Shown one piece after another: positions 1 to 10,559 of a stretch of 64,000 bases of DNA (its first letter is position 1; each line of letters starts with the position of its first letter). This DNA comes from Lojkania enalia (lineage: Eukaryota; Ascomycota; Dothideomycetes; Pleosporales). Both the position numbers and the translations under genes were made by a program. The notes below the pieces were generated by a model. That model was not told the origin of the DNA and ran no database searches. It saw only the letters and a list, made by a program, of their open reading frames with translations. The stretch covers positions 63,469 to 127,468 of the forward strand of contig ML986640.1 in the NCBI GenBank assembly GCA_010094045.1, in the 5' to 3' direction.

Positions 1-131
1 AACTCCAGACCCGCGCGACCAATGCAAAATAAGCAACTAAACTAAATAAATAGCAAAATGAATGACGCAAGTTCGACGACTTGGAACTTCAAGAGACAAA
101 ATACTCCCCAGGTGACAGACAACTTAGGACT

Positions 132-1010
132 TCATCCACCGAAAGTGAAGGTGATCGAAATGACGCCAACAATCATCGTTCCCTGAGCCAGCCTCACCTT
201 CCATGCCCTGGGGCTATTGAATCCACCCTTCCCTTTGAAGTACAGGGCGGATATGATCTTAAACCAATCCTCGCCACGGATGTCAAGATTTTGGTCGTTG
301 ATACCCATATCCATACCTGCCTCGAAACCCACGTCTCTTCCCCGACTTGTCGAGAACGGGAAGTTAGGCGGAGTGCTAATGAGGGCAAAATTCTTGCCTA
401 AACTTCCCATGGTACCTCCGAAAGATCGGGCCGCATCCGTAATAGTTTCACCCAACGGACCATAGTCTGTAAGCCCAGCATTGAAGTCGGGTATAATACC
501 CTGCACGTTCAGCGTCTGGCCGGAGAAGATCTTTAGAAAATTTCCAGCCTCAAGGGGTTCGTCTCCATTGATTTCTCTCTTCGCAAGATCACGGCGTTCC
601 ATGATTGTTGAGCGTTTCGATGACAACTGGTTCGGGATATCAATACATGCTCCGCCTATTTGAGTTCCGTCCACACCGCCTTCATAAGCATCCATGAAGA
701 TTTTCTCAGGCAAGTTGAAATTTGGGCCGTCGGTGCTCACTCCAAAACCCCACTCGCCCTTGGACCTGTCGGCGAAGCAGTTAACAGGGTTGTTCCGACT
801 GCCACCACCATGGCGCCTCCATTCTCTCGTGAATGAATCGCAGAGCGAATCGATGGACCCATCGGCAACATTTTTGTAAATAATGTCAACGTTGTAACCC
901 CCCTGAGTTTGAGCACCGATGCACATTGCACGCACGGCGTTTTGATTCTGAGCGGTCGCTGTTGCGGTGAGAGCACCGAGGAGCGTAACGAGAGACAAAA
1001 GACTGCGCAT
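132..1010 (-). CDS. Secreted protein with dibasic processing sites, function unknown
   Basis: This is a single-exon gene of 292 codons. The open frame extends upstream to 1220, but the Met at 1010 is the better start because it begins a clear signal peptide (MRSLLSLVTLLGALTATATA, then QNQN). The mature part has four Cys in its first half (AMC, SLC, NC, GAC) and a stretch with likely Kex2-type sites (SSKR, MERR, AKRE) around residues 130-145. The second half is Gly/Phe/Asn-rich and lacks Cys. The signal peptide followed by dibasic sites suggests a proprotein that is cut in the Golgi and secreted. I do not recognise a family. The last residues after the PRAW segment could change if an unrecognised intron lies there. 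An effector or cell-wall role is possible but is only inference. Confidence 0.7.
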   Translation of the reverse strand: MRSLLSLVTLLGALTATATAQNQNAVRAMCIGAQTQGGYNVDIIYKNVADGSIDSLCDSFTREWRRHGGGSRNNPVNCFADRSKGEWGFGVSTDGPNFNLPEKIFMDAYEGGVDGTQIGGACIDIPNQLSSKRSTIMERRDLAKREINGDEPLEAGNFLKIFSGQTLNVQGIIPDFNAGLTDYGPLGETITDAARSFGGTMGSLGKNFALISTPPNFPFSTSRGRDVGFEAGMDMGINDQNLDIRGEDWFKIISALYFKGKGGFNSPRAWKVRLAQGTMIVGVISITFTFGG

Positions 1011-2261
1011 CCCGTATTGATGATGATAGAAATAGTAATTTACTACTAGTAGAGAAAAAGGACGGAACTTAAGTTGGTAATAAGTGTTGAAAGCTCCCAA
1101 GTTCCGGATGTTTGATTTGATATGAAGCTGGTCTTCCAAGGTCGATAGGAAAGAGTAGTGCAGTGAAGATGATGGATTGAGTCTATCAGCGAAATATATT
1201 GCCTTTATATTACCCTTCATGATTCATATTTGCGTTTAGGGATTTTTGGAAACCATTATGATTCTCCTGAATAGTGGTAGGGCACTCGACCGTGGCCAGC
1301 ACGTGACGCACATACTTACGCCAGCATTCACATCCCAGTGTTCCTCCGACTCATGAGTAAGCCATATAATAGGATGAAGATCAATGGTAGGAATCCTATA
1401 TATCCACGTTTAAGTTAATCTTGACTACATATCCAGTAGGGATCCTTAGGCCAGAATTCACTCTATACAGCAGGATTACTGTCGTCTCATCTAGAGTTCA
1501 GCCGGCTGACGTAACCCGCACCACAGCCATAATAAGGAAGCCGCACTGCAGCGCAGCCATTGCTCAGCCACATTATTCCAGTGCTTGATAAGCTCCACTG
1601 AGATAAAATTATTGTAAGTCTTCCTGTTACGGAGTTGAGCACCAACATGCCGCGCTCGGTCCGCGTTCGAAGACCACCTACCTAGGTAGACCGTAGAGCC
1701 CATGAAAACGCCGTACGCTCCATCAATCGACTCTGCCACTTCACTGTTTCAAACACACAGCCTACCCTGAACATTTGATGTCTTTGAAGGATGGCTTACC
1801 TCATGTTCATCGTTAACTTAGCTGAGCCTTTAATCCAGCTGAGAGTTATGTAAAAGCCAGGTTTCAATAAGCCTACGCTCTCAAGAATTATTAGAAGCTA
1901 GTCTTCCATTTTTTTCGATGCCCTAAAAGAGACAGACAACTTATTATTTTTGTAAAGTATCAGGAAAGATGAGGAGAACCGCGCTGACTAATATCTATGT
2001 AGGATTAAGGCTATCTACACTGTCTGTCCTAGTATCACATGGTATCAGGGTTAGTCCTTAATGGGTATCATGCTAAATATATAACCTTATAAAAGCATTA
2101 CGAGATCCTTGACAGCGTGACGAGTGAAGGGTAATATTATCAACCAAAAGTTCTAATTGATTACGTTACATATCTAGCCTATATCCATCTCGAGAAATAC
2201 ATCACCCAAAGAAACAATTCAGAAAACAACCCTCATCCCATCCCCTCCCAAAACCATCCCT
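1011..2261. other. Intergenic region, no supportable gene
   Basis: A minus-strand open stretch at 1491-1739 has protein-like composition but opens with GTG and has no ATG. It may be a relic of a lost gene. Nothing else here supports a gene. Confidence 0.5.
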
Positions 2262-2485
2262 AAAAAAACAACAACCGCTATCAGACACGACCAGCCTCGA
2301 ACCGACTACCTCCCGCAGCCCCGAAGGACTACCCCCGTTCACAATCTATTCCTCAATACACCTCCACTAAGCCGATAGCCCGGACAACTGAAAATCCACA
2401 GGAAAATCCCATACAAAATCGACAAACTACTGAGGAACCGGCGGGTGACCGTTGTATGGGCGCTCTATAGCTGAGCCATGTGTCA
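2262..2485 (-). other. tRNA-like element with split A and B boxes (SINE-like?)
   Basis: Read on the minus strand, the element begins with GACAC, then a D-arm/A-box-like stretch (TGGCTCAGCTATAGAGC, in which GCTC pairs with GAGC). About 150 nt later comes a B-box-like GGTTCGAGGC, then GTGTC, which pairs with the opening GACAC. A T-run of seven (plus-strand A-run at 2262-2268) follows, as at a Pol III terminator. Inside, CCCATAC and GTATGGG form a perfect inverted pair. The A-B spacing is too long for an ordinary tRNA. It could be a tRNA-derived SINE, a tRNA with an insertion, or chance. A similar layout occurs at 35831-36133. Confidence 0.3.
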
Positions 2486-2874
2486 TGAGTAATTGATTAT
2501 GGAGGATGAGGGAGGAATTTGGTATATAAATGAGGGTAAGAGAAAGGTTATCTTTTTTGATGGAGATTTGCGATGGGTTGGGTGGAGATGGAGGAGAAGT
2601 TGGGAGTGAGGTGGGACGTATAAGGAAAGGGAGTTGTGGTTCAATACACCATCGCACAGCGGTAGATACGGATGATTACGATTCATAAAAAGAAAATTTG
2701 ATGCATTAATATACACCCTTAGTATCATCGACCCCATGCCAACCCAAATCCAAAGAGAGAGTAGTCATGAGACTGGTATCATACCCCCCAACCTCAAAAC
2801 GCCAAATGCCAATTCCCAGAAAACTCCTCAATAAATATAATAATATATAGTATATACAACCCCGCACATCCTAC

Positions 2875-5103
2875 CTACAACTTACTAAAATTCCTACTAA
2901 TCATAACGACTACGCCCGCAACAACCTTAATCGCAATCTTCAGCACCCAAACCACCGTCTTAAACGCAAACGTCAACACACTAATAATCGTCCTCGTAAC
3001 AAACGGAAGACTCTCCTCCCTCTCCTTCTCTTTCTCCATCTTCTTCCTCTCCTTTCTGGTCATCTCGCGTGCTTTAGGCTGCCCATACCAATCCCCGAGC
3101 TCGATATCCTTTTCGAAAGAATCAGATTTGGATGTCCGCCCCGTCATCGTAGATTTCATACTCCATTTGCGCAGCGAGGAAGCAGGGTTCTTAGTTTTGC
3201 CGCCCCACGACTCGAAGCCCTCCACGAAGGAATCTTTAAATACTTTTGCGGTCGAGGGTTCCCTCGGCTCGAGAGTGAAGCTCGGTGGGGGAGGTTCGAA
3301 ATTCTCCTGCGAGGCCTTCTTGCTTCGTCGGCCGCGCACCGCTTCTGCGACGGCGACGGCGAGGAGGGTGGATGCGGCGACATCGACGAGGAAAGGGTTG
3401 CCAAAACGGGATAGGGCGCCGAGATTGAGGATTAAGGCGTCGTTGGCGAAGTCGAGACGGGCAAGCATGGCGTCGTCGGCTGTTGCGTCGGTGGTGGTTG
3501 GGAGCTGTGTGACATCCATTTCTGAAGGAGTTACCGAGATGGGACGGGAGCCTGAGTTGAGAGAGTCGAGGCGTGGTGGCGGCTGCAATGGTGAGAAGGC
3601 GTTTGCGCGTGGAGAGCTAGGTGAGAGAATATAGGGGTTCATGAGCGTAATCGAGGCGGGCTTTTGGTTGATCGGTGGCGTTGATGGCATGTTGTGACCG
3701 TAGATGGTGGTCATTGGTCGAGTGGATGGCTTGTTGATGACGGAGCAGTCTCCTTCTAGTTTGATAGGGAACGTTCCGAGCGTGGGATGGCAAAGCTGAT
3801 ATGTTCCTTCCGATGGTAGATGTTGAGCCCATGGATTTGTCTGCTCTTGGGGTGAACCTCGTGTCCATGCGAGCGCACAGCATTCGCGTTGCGCGGCGCC
3901 CATAAGAACATCCTCAGCAAGTCGTTGAGCTGCTGGTGATGTCGCTCCAGGATCTGCGAGCGCGATGTGTGACACTGCTGGCGAGTTCGCTGCGGCATCG
4001 AGGGCAGCAAGAGCAGCAAGTTTAGGATATATGCTGGTGAGAAGCGTGGTGGCTTCCTGCTGGTGTGGGTCGAAGTGATTAGTATCCATGGATGGTGGAG
4101 CGATAAGATCGAGATGTGCAATGGGGAGAACGCGTGGTTGGGTTGGGTGATGTCTTTGTATTAGGAGTTCGTTCATGATACTCTGTACCTCGTTTTCGCC
4201 GGCCAAGTTTGCCTGAGCTAGGCTGTAGAACGGGAGAGATGGTGTCGTCCCGAATGTTATTGTTGGATTGGCTTCAGTTGCACGATGCATCCGTAGTGTG
4301 TACATTTGCACAGCGGGCTCTTCCTGGCCATTGCATGCCACCCACAAATTGTCGAGCAGAGGCGATGGCGTAAAAAAAGGTTTCGGTGGCGGGCTCTTGC
4401 TTCCGTCGTTTGGAATTTGGTTGTGAGGGATATAGAATTCCGGCGAGTACGGCGATCTGCTGATCTGTGTCCTAGGAATATGTGTCGGTGAAGCCTGAGT
4501 GGGCTTGTACTGTTGGTGTGCCAAGGGTACATTCGGGTTATAGACGGGGAACATAGACCGCATCGGCACTTCCTCTTCGGGCGACGCCGTATGCGCACGA
4601 GTGGCGGTACTGTTTGCTCGCACCAATGTACCACTTGTCGAAAAGGCCGGAGATATTGATCGATTTGGATCCGGACTCGAGTTTGGCGACCTCTGCCTAG
4701 ACTGACCATTCTGAATAGACAATGACGGCGATGGTGCTCGCGGATCCTGGACTCTCCGTAATGTCTTCCTTTGTAGAACCGGTGTTGGCTCCCTTTGTCG
4801 TGGTGGAGATTCGAATGTAGAGGCGCTTTCTTGTGGAGGTGGTGTCCGGCTCACACTGGGACTGGCGATATGTGCCTTCGGAGGCGCTGTTATCGAGCTT
4901 GATGGCGATACGGGAACGGAATTGACTTGAATAATGAGCTCATGGAAGTCTGCTGGCCCTTTCGTGCTCTTTGCGCTGTCCATTCTTTCTATGGGTCCAC
5001 TTGGCTCTGGTGTAGGAGGTTTGATGCGAAGTCTTCTACTCGGACTCACTTGCCTAGGAGGGCGAGGAGGGGGAGGAAATAGTTGCAACGCAGGACCGGT
5101 CAT
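2875..5103 (-). CDS. Pro/Ser-rich protein with C-terminal hydrophobic segment
   Basis: This is one exon of 742 codons. The open frame begins at 5121 with a TTG, so the first ATG is at 5103 (MTGPALQLFPPPPRPP). Residues 1 to about 230 are Pro/Ser/Thr-rich and look disordered. The middle (about 250-480) is better ordered and holds a run of Ala/Leu-rich helices. A basic, charged stretch (KERKKMEKEKER) precedes a hydrophobic tail of about 30 residues (VTRTIISVLTFAFKTVVWVL and onward) that ends in RNFSKL. The tail may anchor the protein in a membrane with the bulk in the cytosol. Long Pro-rich proteins starting with an LFPPPP motif occur in other filamentous ascomycetes, but I know of no established function. 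The antisense frames here are shadows. Confidence 0.75.
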   Translation of the reverse strand: MTGPALQLFPPPPRPPRQVSPSRRLRIKPPTPEPSGPIERMDSAKSTKGPADFHELIIQVNSVPVSPSSSITAPPKAHIASPSVSRTPPPQESASTFESPPRQREPTPVLQRKTLRRVQDPRAPSPSLSIQNGQSRQRSPNSSPDPNRSISPAFSTSGTLVRANSTATRAHTASPEEEVPMRSMFPVYNPNVPLAHQQYKPTQASPTHIPRTQISRSPYSPEFYIPHNQIPNDGSKSPPPKPFFTPSPLLDNLWVACNGQEEPAVQMYTLRMHRATEANPTITFGTTPSLPFYSLAQANLAGENEVQSIMNELLIQRHHPTQPRVLPIAHLDLIAPPSMDTNHFDPHQQEATTLLTSIYPKLAALAALDAAANSPAVSHIALADPGATSPAAQRLAEDVLMGAAQRECCALAWTRGSPQEQTNPWAQHLPSEGTYQLCHPTLGTFPIKLEGDCSVINKPSTRPMTTIYGHNMPSTPPINQKPASITLMNPYILSPSSPRANAFSPLQPPPRLDSLNSGSRPISVTPSEMDVTQLPTTTDATADDAMLARLDFANDALILNLGALSRFGNPFLVDVAASTLLAVAVAEAVRGRRSKKASQENFEPPPPSFTLEPREPSTAKVFKDSFVEGFESWGGKTKNPASSLRKWSMKSTMTGRTSKSDSFEKDIELGDWYGQPKAREMTRKERKKMEKEKEREESLPFVTRTIISVLTFAFKTVVWVLKIAIKVVAGVVVMISRNFSKL

Positions 5104-6640
5104 TTTGATCGTGCTCTTCAACGATTCGAAGCTCTAAAATTACAAGGAAACCCGAGAAATGCCTTTCATAAACGCAAGGAACCCGGAACTGTATACGATG
5201 CTCACAAGATGTCGACCATGATAGACCATCTAACAACCGGATAATCTGGGGATAAGGACTATAAGGTTGAAGCATGAGTGAGATGCCCCGAGGCGGCGGG
5301 AGAGGTCGAGCCTCTGCAGCAAAGCAATAGCGGTTCCCCCATGCTGCCCTTGCAGAAAACTGCTCCTTTGGGTCTGATAGTATGTAGGATGCGCCAATCA
5401 AGGCGCACATAATCCTCGGCGCTTCCATCAGATACAGGACGGCGGTTATAAATTTGGTGGTTGGCCGCCTTCGCCTTAAGCGCCCAACGCTCGCTACACC
5501 AACCACGGGGCTCCACGGCTTGGATCCTTCGCTGATTTGTCGGATACGGTGTGCTGGCCCTGCATGGACTTGCGCAATGGCCACCAATGTATGTGACGAA
5601 TAGACTAGCGGCCCGAAGCGAGTATCTGGGAGATCTATTTTGAGCGCTTCACAAGCCAATCACCCAGTGAGGAGCTCGCCAGCGACGCTCACCCGCATAC
5701 TGGACTCCACAAGGCCGAACGCGGAGAGGCCAGGACTGGCCTTCTTCGAGATCGGATGAAAGGCGTGTGAATTGTTTGCAAAGCAGAGCGATCCGGCTCT
5801 ATTGTTTCCGAATGCAAGGCCATATTTGTCGCTATTTCCAGTGCTACTTCTGAATCAGCTCCTAAGCTCGAATGCGATGAACTAGAACCGTGCGGATTAA
5901 GGGAAATAATGGATCGACATTGTCTTTTTACTGATTTGGATATCGTCATTCGGAGTATGCAGCCACCACAGATGTGGGCGGTTAAGGAAGTTTTTCAGAG
6001 GGGTTGTAGCCGCTGGAGGTTCCCCATGCCCAATGCAGTAAAGCGGCGTTGAAACGAGAATGCCAACGAAGTCGAGGCCGAAACAAATTATAATTGCTTA
6101 CGTCTCTGGACTGCTTGATGAAAAATCCGGCGTCAAAAATCGCATGATTTCAGAGTGTCGAAAACGGGCTTCGTCTTGGGGCCAAGCGCGAATTGATTGA
6201 GCGGCCTTAGCATCGAGTCTCCGCCGACCTCAAGCCCGAAGATGCTGCGGACAAGACATTTAGATTGCAAACATGTTTGCTCGAAGGCTTGGTATCTCTC
6301 AACTCTTTTTCAGAGACTTGAACGATGCTCCAGATCATGAAACAAAAAATAGAGGCCGTTCACCGACATTCTCACGATCTAGATGACCACCAACAAAGTA
6401 ATAATTACTATGGGAGCATGACATTCCGACAATAATCAAAGAGGATACATAGGAGAGCTACTCCGTACATCGCAGAAAAATATGCCTTACTGATGGCTTG
6501 GGTGAGATACACACTGCAAGTCAGCAGCGAAGGCACGCCCTTCTCAATCTAGCTTAGCGCGCACCTCCCTATCGATAACCTTAACAGCCGAGACCGAAGA
6601 GTTCGTTGCTCACGGCAGAAAATCTACCCAACAAGCCACC
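5104..6640. other. Intergenic region between divergent genes
   Basis: This is the promoter region for the Pro-rich gene (minus) and HGH1 (plus). Minus-strand open stretches at 5054-5659 and 5689-5949 have no recognisable domains. The second starts with ATG and could be an upstream ORF or a leader exon, but nothing supports it further. Confidence 0.4.
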
Positions 6641-8004
6641 ATGCCGACCGAATTAGAAGAAGTAAGCACTCTTTTAATCTCCTTATGACCATACATTCTA
6701 ACCGATACTCCTGATATAGCTTGTGGAATTCCTGCACCATGGGAACACGCAGATCAGACAGGTTGGTAAGAAATCTAGCTCCCTGCAGAATGAGACCGTT
6801 TCTGACAGAGGAGCGTTAGCTGCCGAGCACCTGGTCGGATACTCGCAGTCGCATACGAGCCTGTTCAAGCGAAATCAACTAGAGCCCGTTAAGGATTTGA
6901 AATTGCTGGTTAAAGACTATGCCCCGATTGCGAAGAATGCGCTTACCATACTCATCAATGTCTCCCACGACAGCGAGGTCTTGAAGTCGCTATCGAAGGA
7001 CGATACCTTTCTAGAGTCTTTATTACTACGGATCACCGTATGTCAGTCCCCCGCTTCCTAAAATCACGTGAATGTGGTGCTCATTCCGTTGTAGAATGCC
7101 AAGGAACCAACCGCAAATGAGATCGCAATGCTCCTCGCTAATATGGCGAAGGATGATTCCTTTCAACGAGTGCTCGAGTTAAAGCGCTCAATACCAAAGG
7201 GCCTCTCAGAATCAGTGTGGGCCATTGACCAGCTACTAGACTGCTTCGTAAAAGGGGCCGAAGGAGCTTATAACACGCACGCCAACTATGACTACCTCTC
7301 CTACTTCTTCGCGGACCTCGCCAAGGTGCGTACTATTCCATCACATCATCCTCTAAGATAATTAAATTGACCTTGTGTAGTTCGAGCAAGGCCGCAAATA
7401 CCTTACAACCCCCCAACCTCACGACACAGACATAATTCCCCTCACAAAACTGCAAGTCTTCACCTCGCACCCCTCACATATCCGTAGGCTAGGCGTAGCA
7501 TCGACTATCAAAAACGCTGCCTTTAACGTTCTCTCCCATCCCACTCTGCTCTCAAACCTGTCGCTCGATCCCTCCCTCCTACCTCCCCACCAAGGCGCAA
7601 ATCTCCTCCCTTATATTCTCCTTCCCTTAATGGGTCCAGAAGAATACTCAGATGAGGATACAGAAGGAATGCTCGATGAACTACAACTCCTCGAACCAGA
7701 CAAGGAGCGCGAGAAAGATGTTGAGATTATGAAGACGCATCTTGAGACGTTATTATTGCTGAGTACGAATAGAGAGGGCAGAGACGCGCTCAGAAAAGTG
7801 AAGGTTTATCCAATTATACGAGAGTGCCATTTACATGTCGATAACGAGGGCGTTCGTGAAGCGTGTGATAGGCTCGTGCAAGTTATCATGCGGAAAGAGG
7901 AAGGCGAGGAAGAGGATGTGCCGAGCCAAGATAGCAAGGGAGGAAGATTAGTAGAGCTAATAGATGAGGAGGATGAGGACGAGCAGATTATTGATATTTT
8001 GTAA
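6641..8004 (+). CDS. HGH1: HGH1 family protein (DUF383/DUF384 armadillo-like)
   Basis: Five exons join to 379 codons: 6641-6661, 6720-6765, 6820-7037, 7095-7325 and 7381-8004. All introns are GT-AG and 54-58 nt long. The first exon gives MPTELEE, the second LVEFLHHGNTQIRQV, and the third resumes with AAEHLVGYS, a conserved HGH1 block. The N-terminal half matches the DUF383 type (AKNALTILINVSHD) and the C-terminal half the DUF384 type (KTHLETLLLLSTNREGRD). The protein ends in an acidic tail. The family is an armadillo-like helical protein; in yeast Hgh1 is linked to eEF2 folding. The gene is complete, and its reading frame is continuous across every junction. No tiny exon seems missing. Confidence 0.93.
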
Positions 8005-8163
8005 TTCTATAAATGGATGTGCAAGGGATATGAACGAATAGATCTATGGTTTACCCCAACCAAGTATGATGCTATGTAGAATCTATGCAAAGCATATGCT
8101 ACGATGTTTCTACCGTCTCAGAACGCCCGGAGATGCCCATGTTGGTAGTTTACCATGTGATTA

Positions 8164-10037
8164 CTATTTCACAGACTTGATCTCGTCTTCTCCACCCAGC
8201 CCACTCTTCTCGCTCTCCCTATCCCTCCCTTCATCGCTAGTCTTCTCGACATCATGCAATGGGCTCTCATGGCCGCCCTCAGCCACCACCTCTTGTAATA
8301 CCTTCTCTTCAGCCGTCTCCTCATCACTTTCTTTTCTAGTGTGATGCGCCACTTCCGCCGTCCTCCCATCCGCACTGAACTTATTCTTCTTAATCATACT
8401 CCACCCACCGCTCCACCCAACCCAACCCGTTTCCCACGGCCCTTTAACCATCATCGTCAGAATAGCACACCCAATAAACCCCACACTAGCTGACCCCGAC
8501 GCAATCCAACCCCCCCTCGCATAAATATGATTCCCTGCCGCGGTACCAACCAGCTGTCCACAAAATGTCGCAACCATAAACGCCGTATTAACACCATTCC
8601 GTCGCTTCGGCTCAATCGTATAAATCGCGCTCCGGTTAGCAATCTGCGCCGTCTGCATTCCGAAATCTAGCAGAAAAGCCTGCAACACCGGGCCCGAGAC
8701 ATTGAACTTGCCTATGTAGGTCCCGAGACAGATGCCCAGCATACAACAGCATAGCCCCATAAGCACGGAGAGATGCGGCACGAAGCGATCAGTGACGAGT
8801 CGTGCGTACAGGGGCCCCAAGAACATGGCCGCGATGCCGATCAGCCCGAAGAGCCCGATAGTCAGCGGATCGTACCGGTACGGGGCCCCCGCCAGCAAAA
8901 AAGTCAGAGTCGTCCAGAAACTTGTGAACGTTGTGCTCGTGAAGAATCCTGCAACGCATGCTTGTACCAGCACGGGATGGCAGCCGAGCATCTTGATGAT
9001 GCTCCATAGTAACTGGAAGTAGTTCAAGCCGGACGGATTCGTAGACGGGTAGTCCGGCATGAAGAGCCATAGGGAGACGAAGATGAGGTACTGGAGCCCG
9101 AAGGACATCCAGTAGACGGCGCGCCAGGTGACGAAGTTGGTCATTGTGCCCGAGAGCACGCGGGCGATGAGGATGCCGAGCATGAGGCCGGAGACTACGA
9201 TAGAGAGGGCGACTGCACGGCGGTGAGGCGGCGCGAGGTCACCAACTAGTGGAAGCATAAGTTGGGGGGTTACCGTTGTGACGGCGACGATGAAGGATAT
9301 TGCTGTGAAGACTGGGAGGGACGATGTTATGCAGAGGCCGAGCCTATTATTATTAGCAGGATTCGTTGTCAGAATTTTTCCAATTCCGCCGATTCCTATT
9401 TTCGGGCTCTTTAACATAGATGGACATACATATACGAATGGAAATGATAAGTAAGAAAAGAACCCACCACATCGTCGCCGTAAACCCCACCAGTCCAACC
9501 ACAAATGGCCTTCTCGGCAGCAAATCCCCCAACGGACACAAAAACAACAACCTATTCACAAATTAGCTACCATTCTCCATCTACTTCTGACCCACGAAGC
9601 CTCCAAGACCCCAATCTCGATCTTGCACGTGACAAGCCAAAATCCGGCCCTGGGAAAACATACCCAGCAGCATACCCTGCCTGCATAACCGTAGGAATTT
9701 GCGCTACTCTCTCATACTCAACTCCAAATTCGTTCGCCAGAATATTCAAAATCGGATGATTATAATAAAGATTCGCAACCGTGAAACCACCTGCGAACGC
9801 AAACAAGACATTTAGCCCCATGGAGAACCGAGGCGGGGACTTGGGGTCCCAGCGACAGCGCTGCGGCGTCCATGTCAGGACATCGTACATAATTCTCCAT
9901 AATCTCTTTCTTCGCTGGGGAATTGTTGACGTTGCGGATGGAGATGAGGCTGTTGTGTGAGGCGCGGGGTTGGATGTGGCTCGTGCCTCGGCTTTCGTAT
10001 CAGGAGGAGCTGGCATCATGGTATTCGCATGTATCAT
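8164..10037 (-). CDS. Major facilitator superfamily transporter
   Basis: Three exons on the minus strand, 9664-10037, 9468-9551 and 8164-9343, join in frame to 545 codons. Donors GTATGT and GTGGGT fit, and the joins restore the AAG-LLFLCPLGDLLPRR and TMW-LGLCITSS segments. The first ATG in frame is at 10037; the frame's upstream end at 10055 is a TTG, and another Met lies at 10019. The GDLLPRR motif between helices 2 and 3 is the MFS motif A type. Long hydrophobic helices follow through about residue 450, then a charged, Glu/Lys-rich cytosolic tail. The substrate is unknown. It resembles the general-substrate MFS branch rather than the sugar porters. Its stop is 160 bp from the HGH1 stop (convergent). 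Confidence 0.85.
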
Positions 10038-10559
10038 CGCACAAGCACCCGTCAAGTAGCAAATTCAGATCAGTCAAAAATCTGAGACGAGAAAGCGAAG
10101 AACTGAGGATTGACAAAGCAATTTGGAGCTGGGATTTGTCAGATCACGCTTGCATCGCATCATGGACTCAACTGAGGAGCCGAAGCGGAGCAGCGCCGAT
10201 ATCCGCTTGCATATCACTCGCCAATCAGCGTCTCCACCTACGACTACGGTCCCGTTCCAAAAACTACAGACCGGAGTTAATGATGATCGATCATATATCT
10301 CACAACAATCGTAGGACATCAATATTGATACTAATTTTGTGTCTTGTATCTAATAAGCCGATCTAACGACTGCACAAAGCTATATGATCTTTAGCCTGGC
10401 ATGATAAACCCCTCGAATCGTAAATGAACCGTCCTGAGCCATGCACCAGCCGAAACACAAGCAAATAGCCAAAGCCGGGGCAAGAAATATACATATAGAT
10501 GTCATTACCCTATACCCAACGCCTCGCCAAGCTAGAGAATACCCATAAGAAGAGATTAA
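10038..10559. other. Intergenic, MFS 5' flank and TFG1 3' flank
   Basis: This is the upstream region of the MFS gene and the 3' flank of TFG1. Small open frames on both strands carry no recognisable protein. No RNA gene was seen. Confidence 0.5.

Noticed and set aside
1491..1739. Minus-strand 82-codon frame as a gene
   Set aside because: Starts with GTG, has no in-frame ATG nearby, and no recognisable family; kept only as a possible relic.
3128..3634. Plus-strand frame of 168 codons over the Pro-rich gene
   Set aside because: Antisense shadow of the minus-strand gene; low-complexity composition and no domain.
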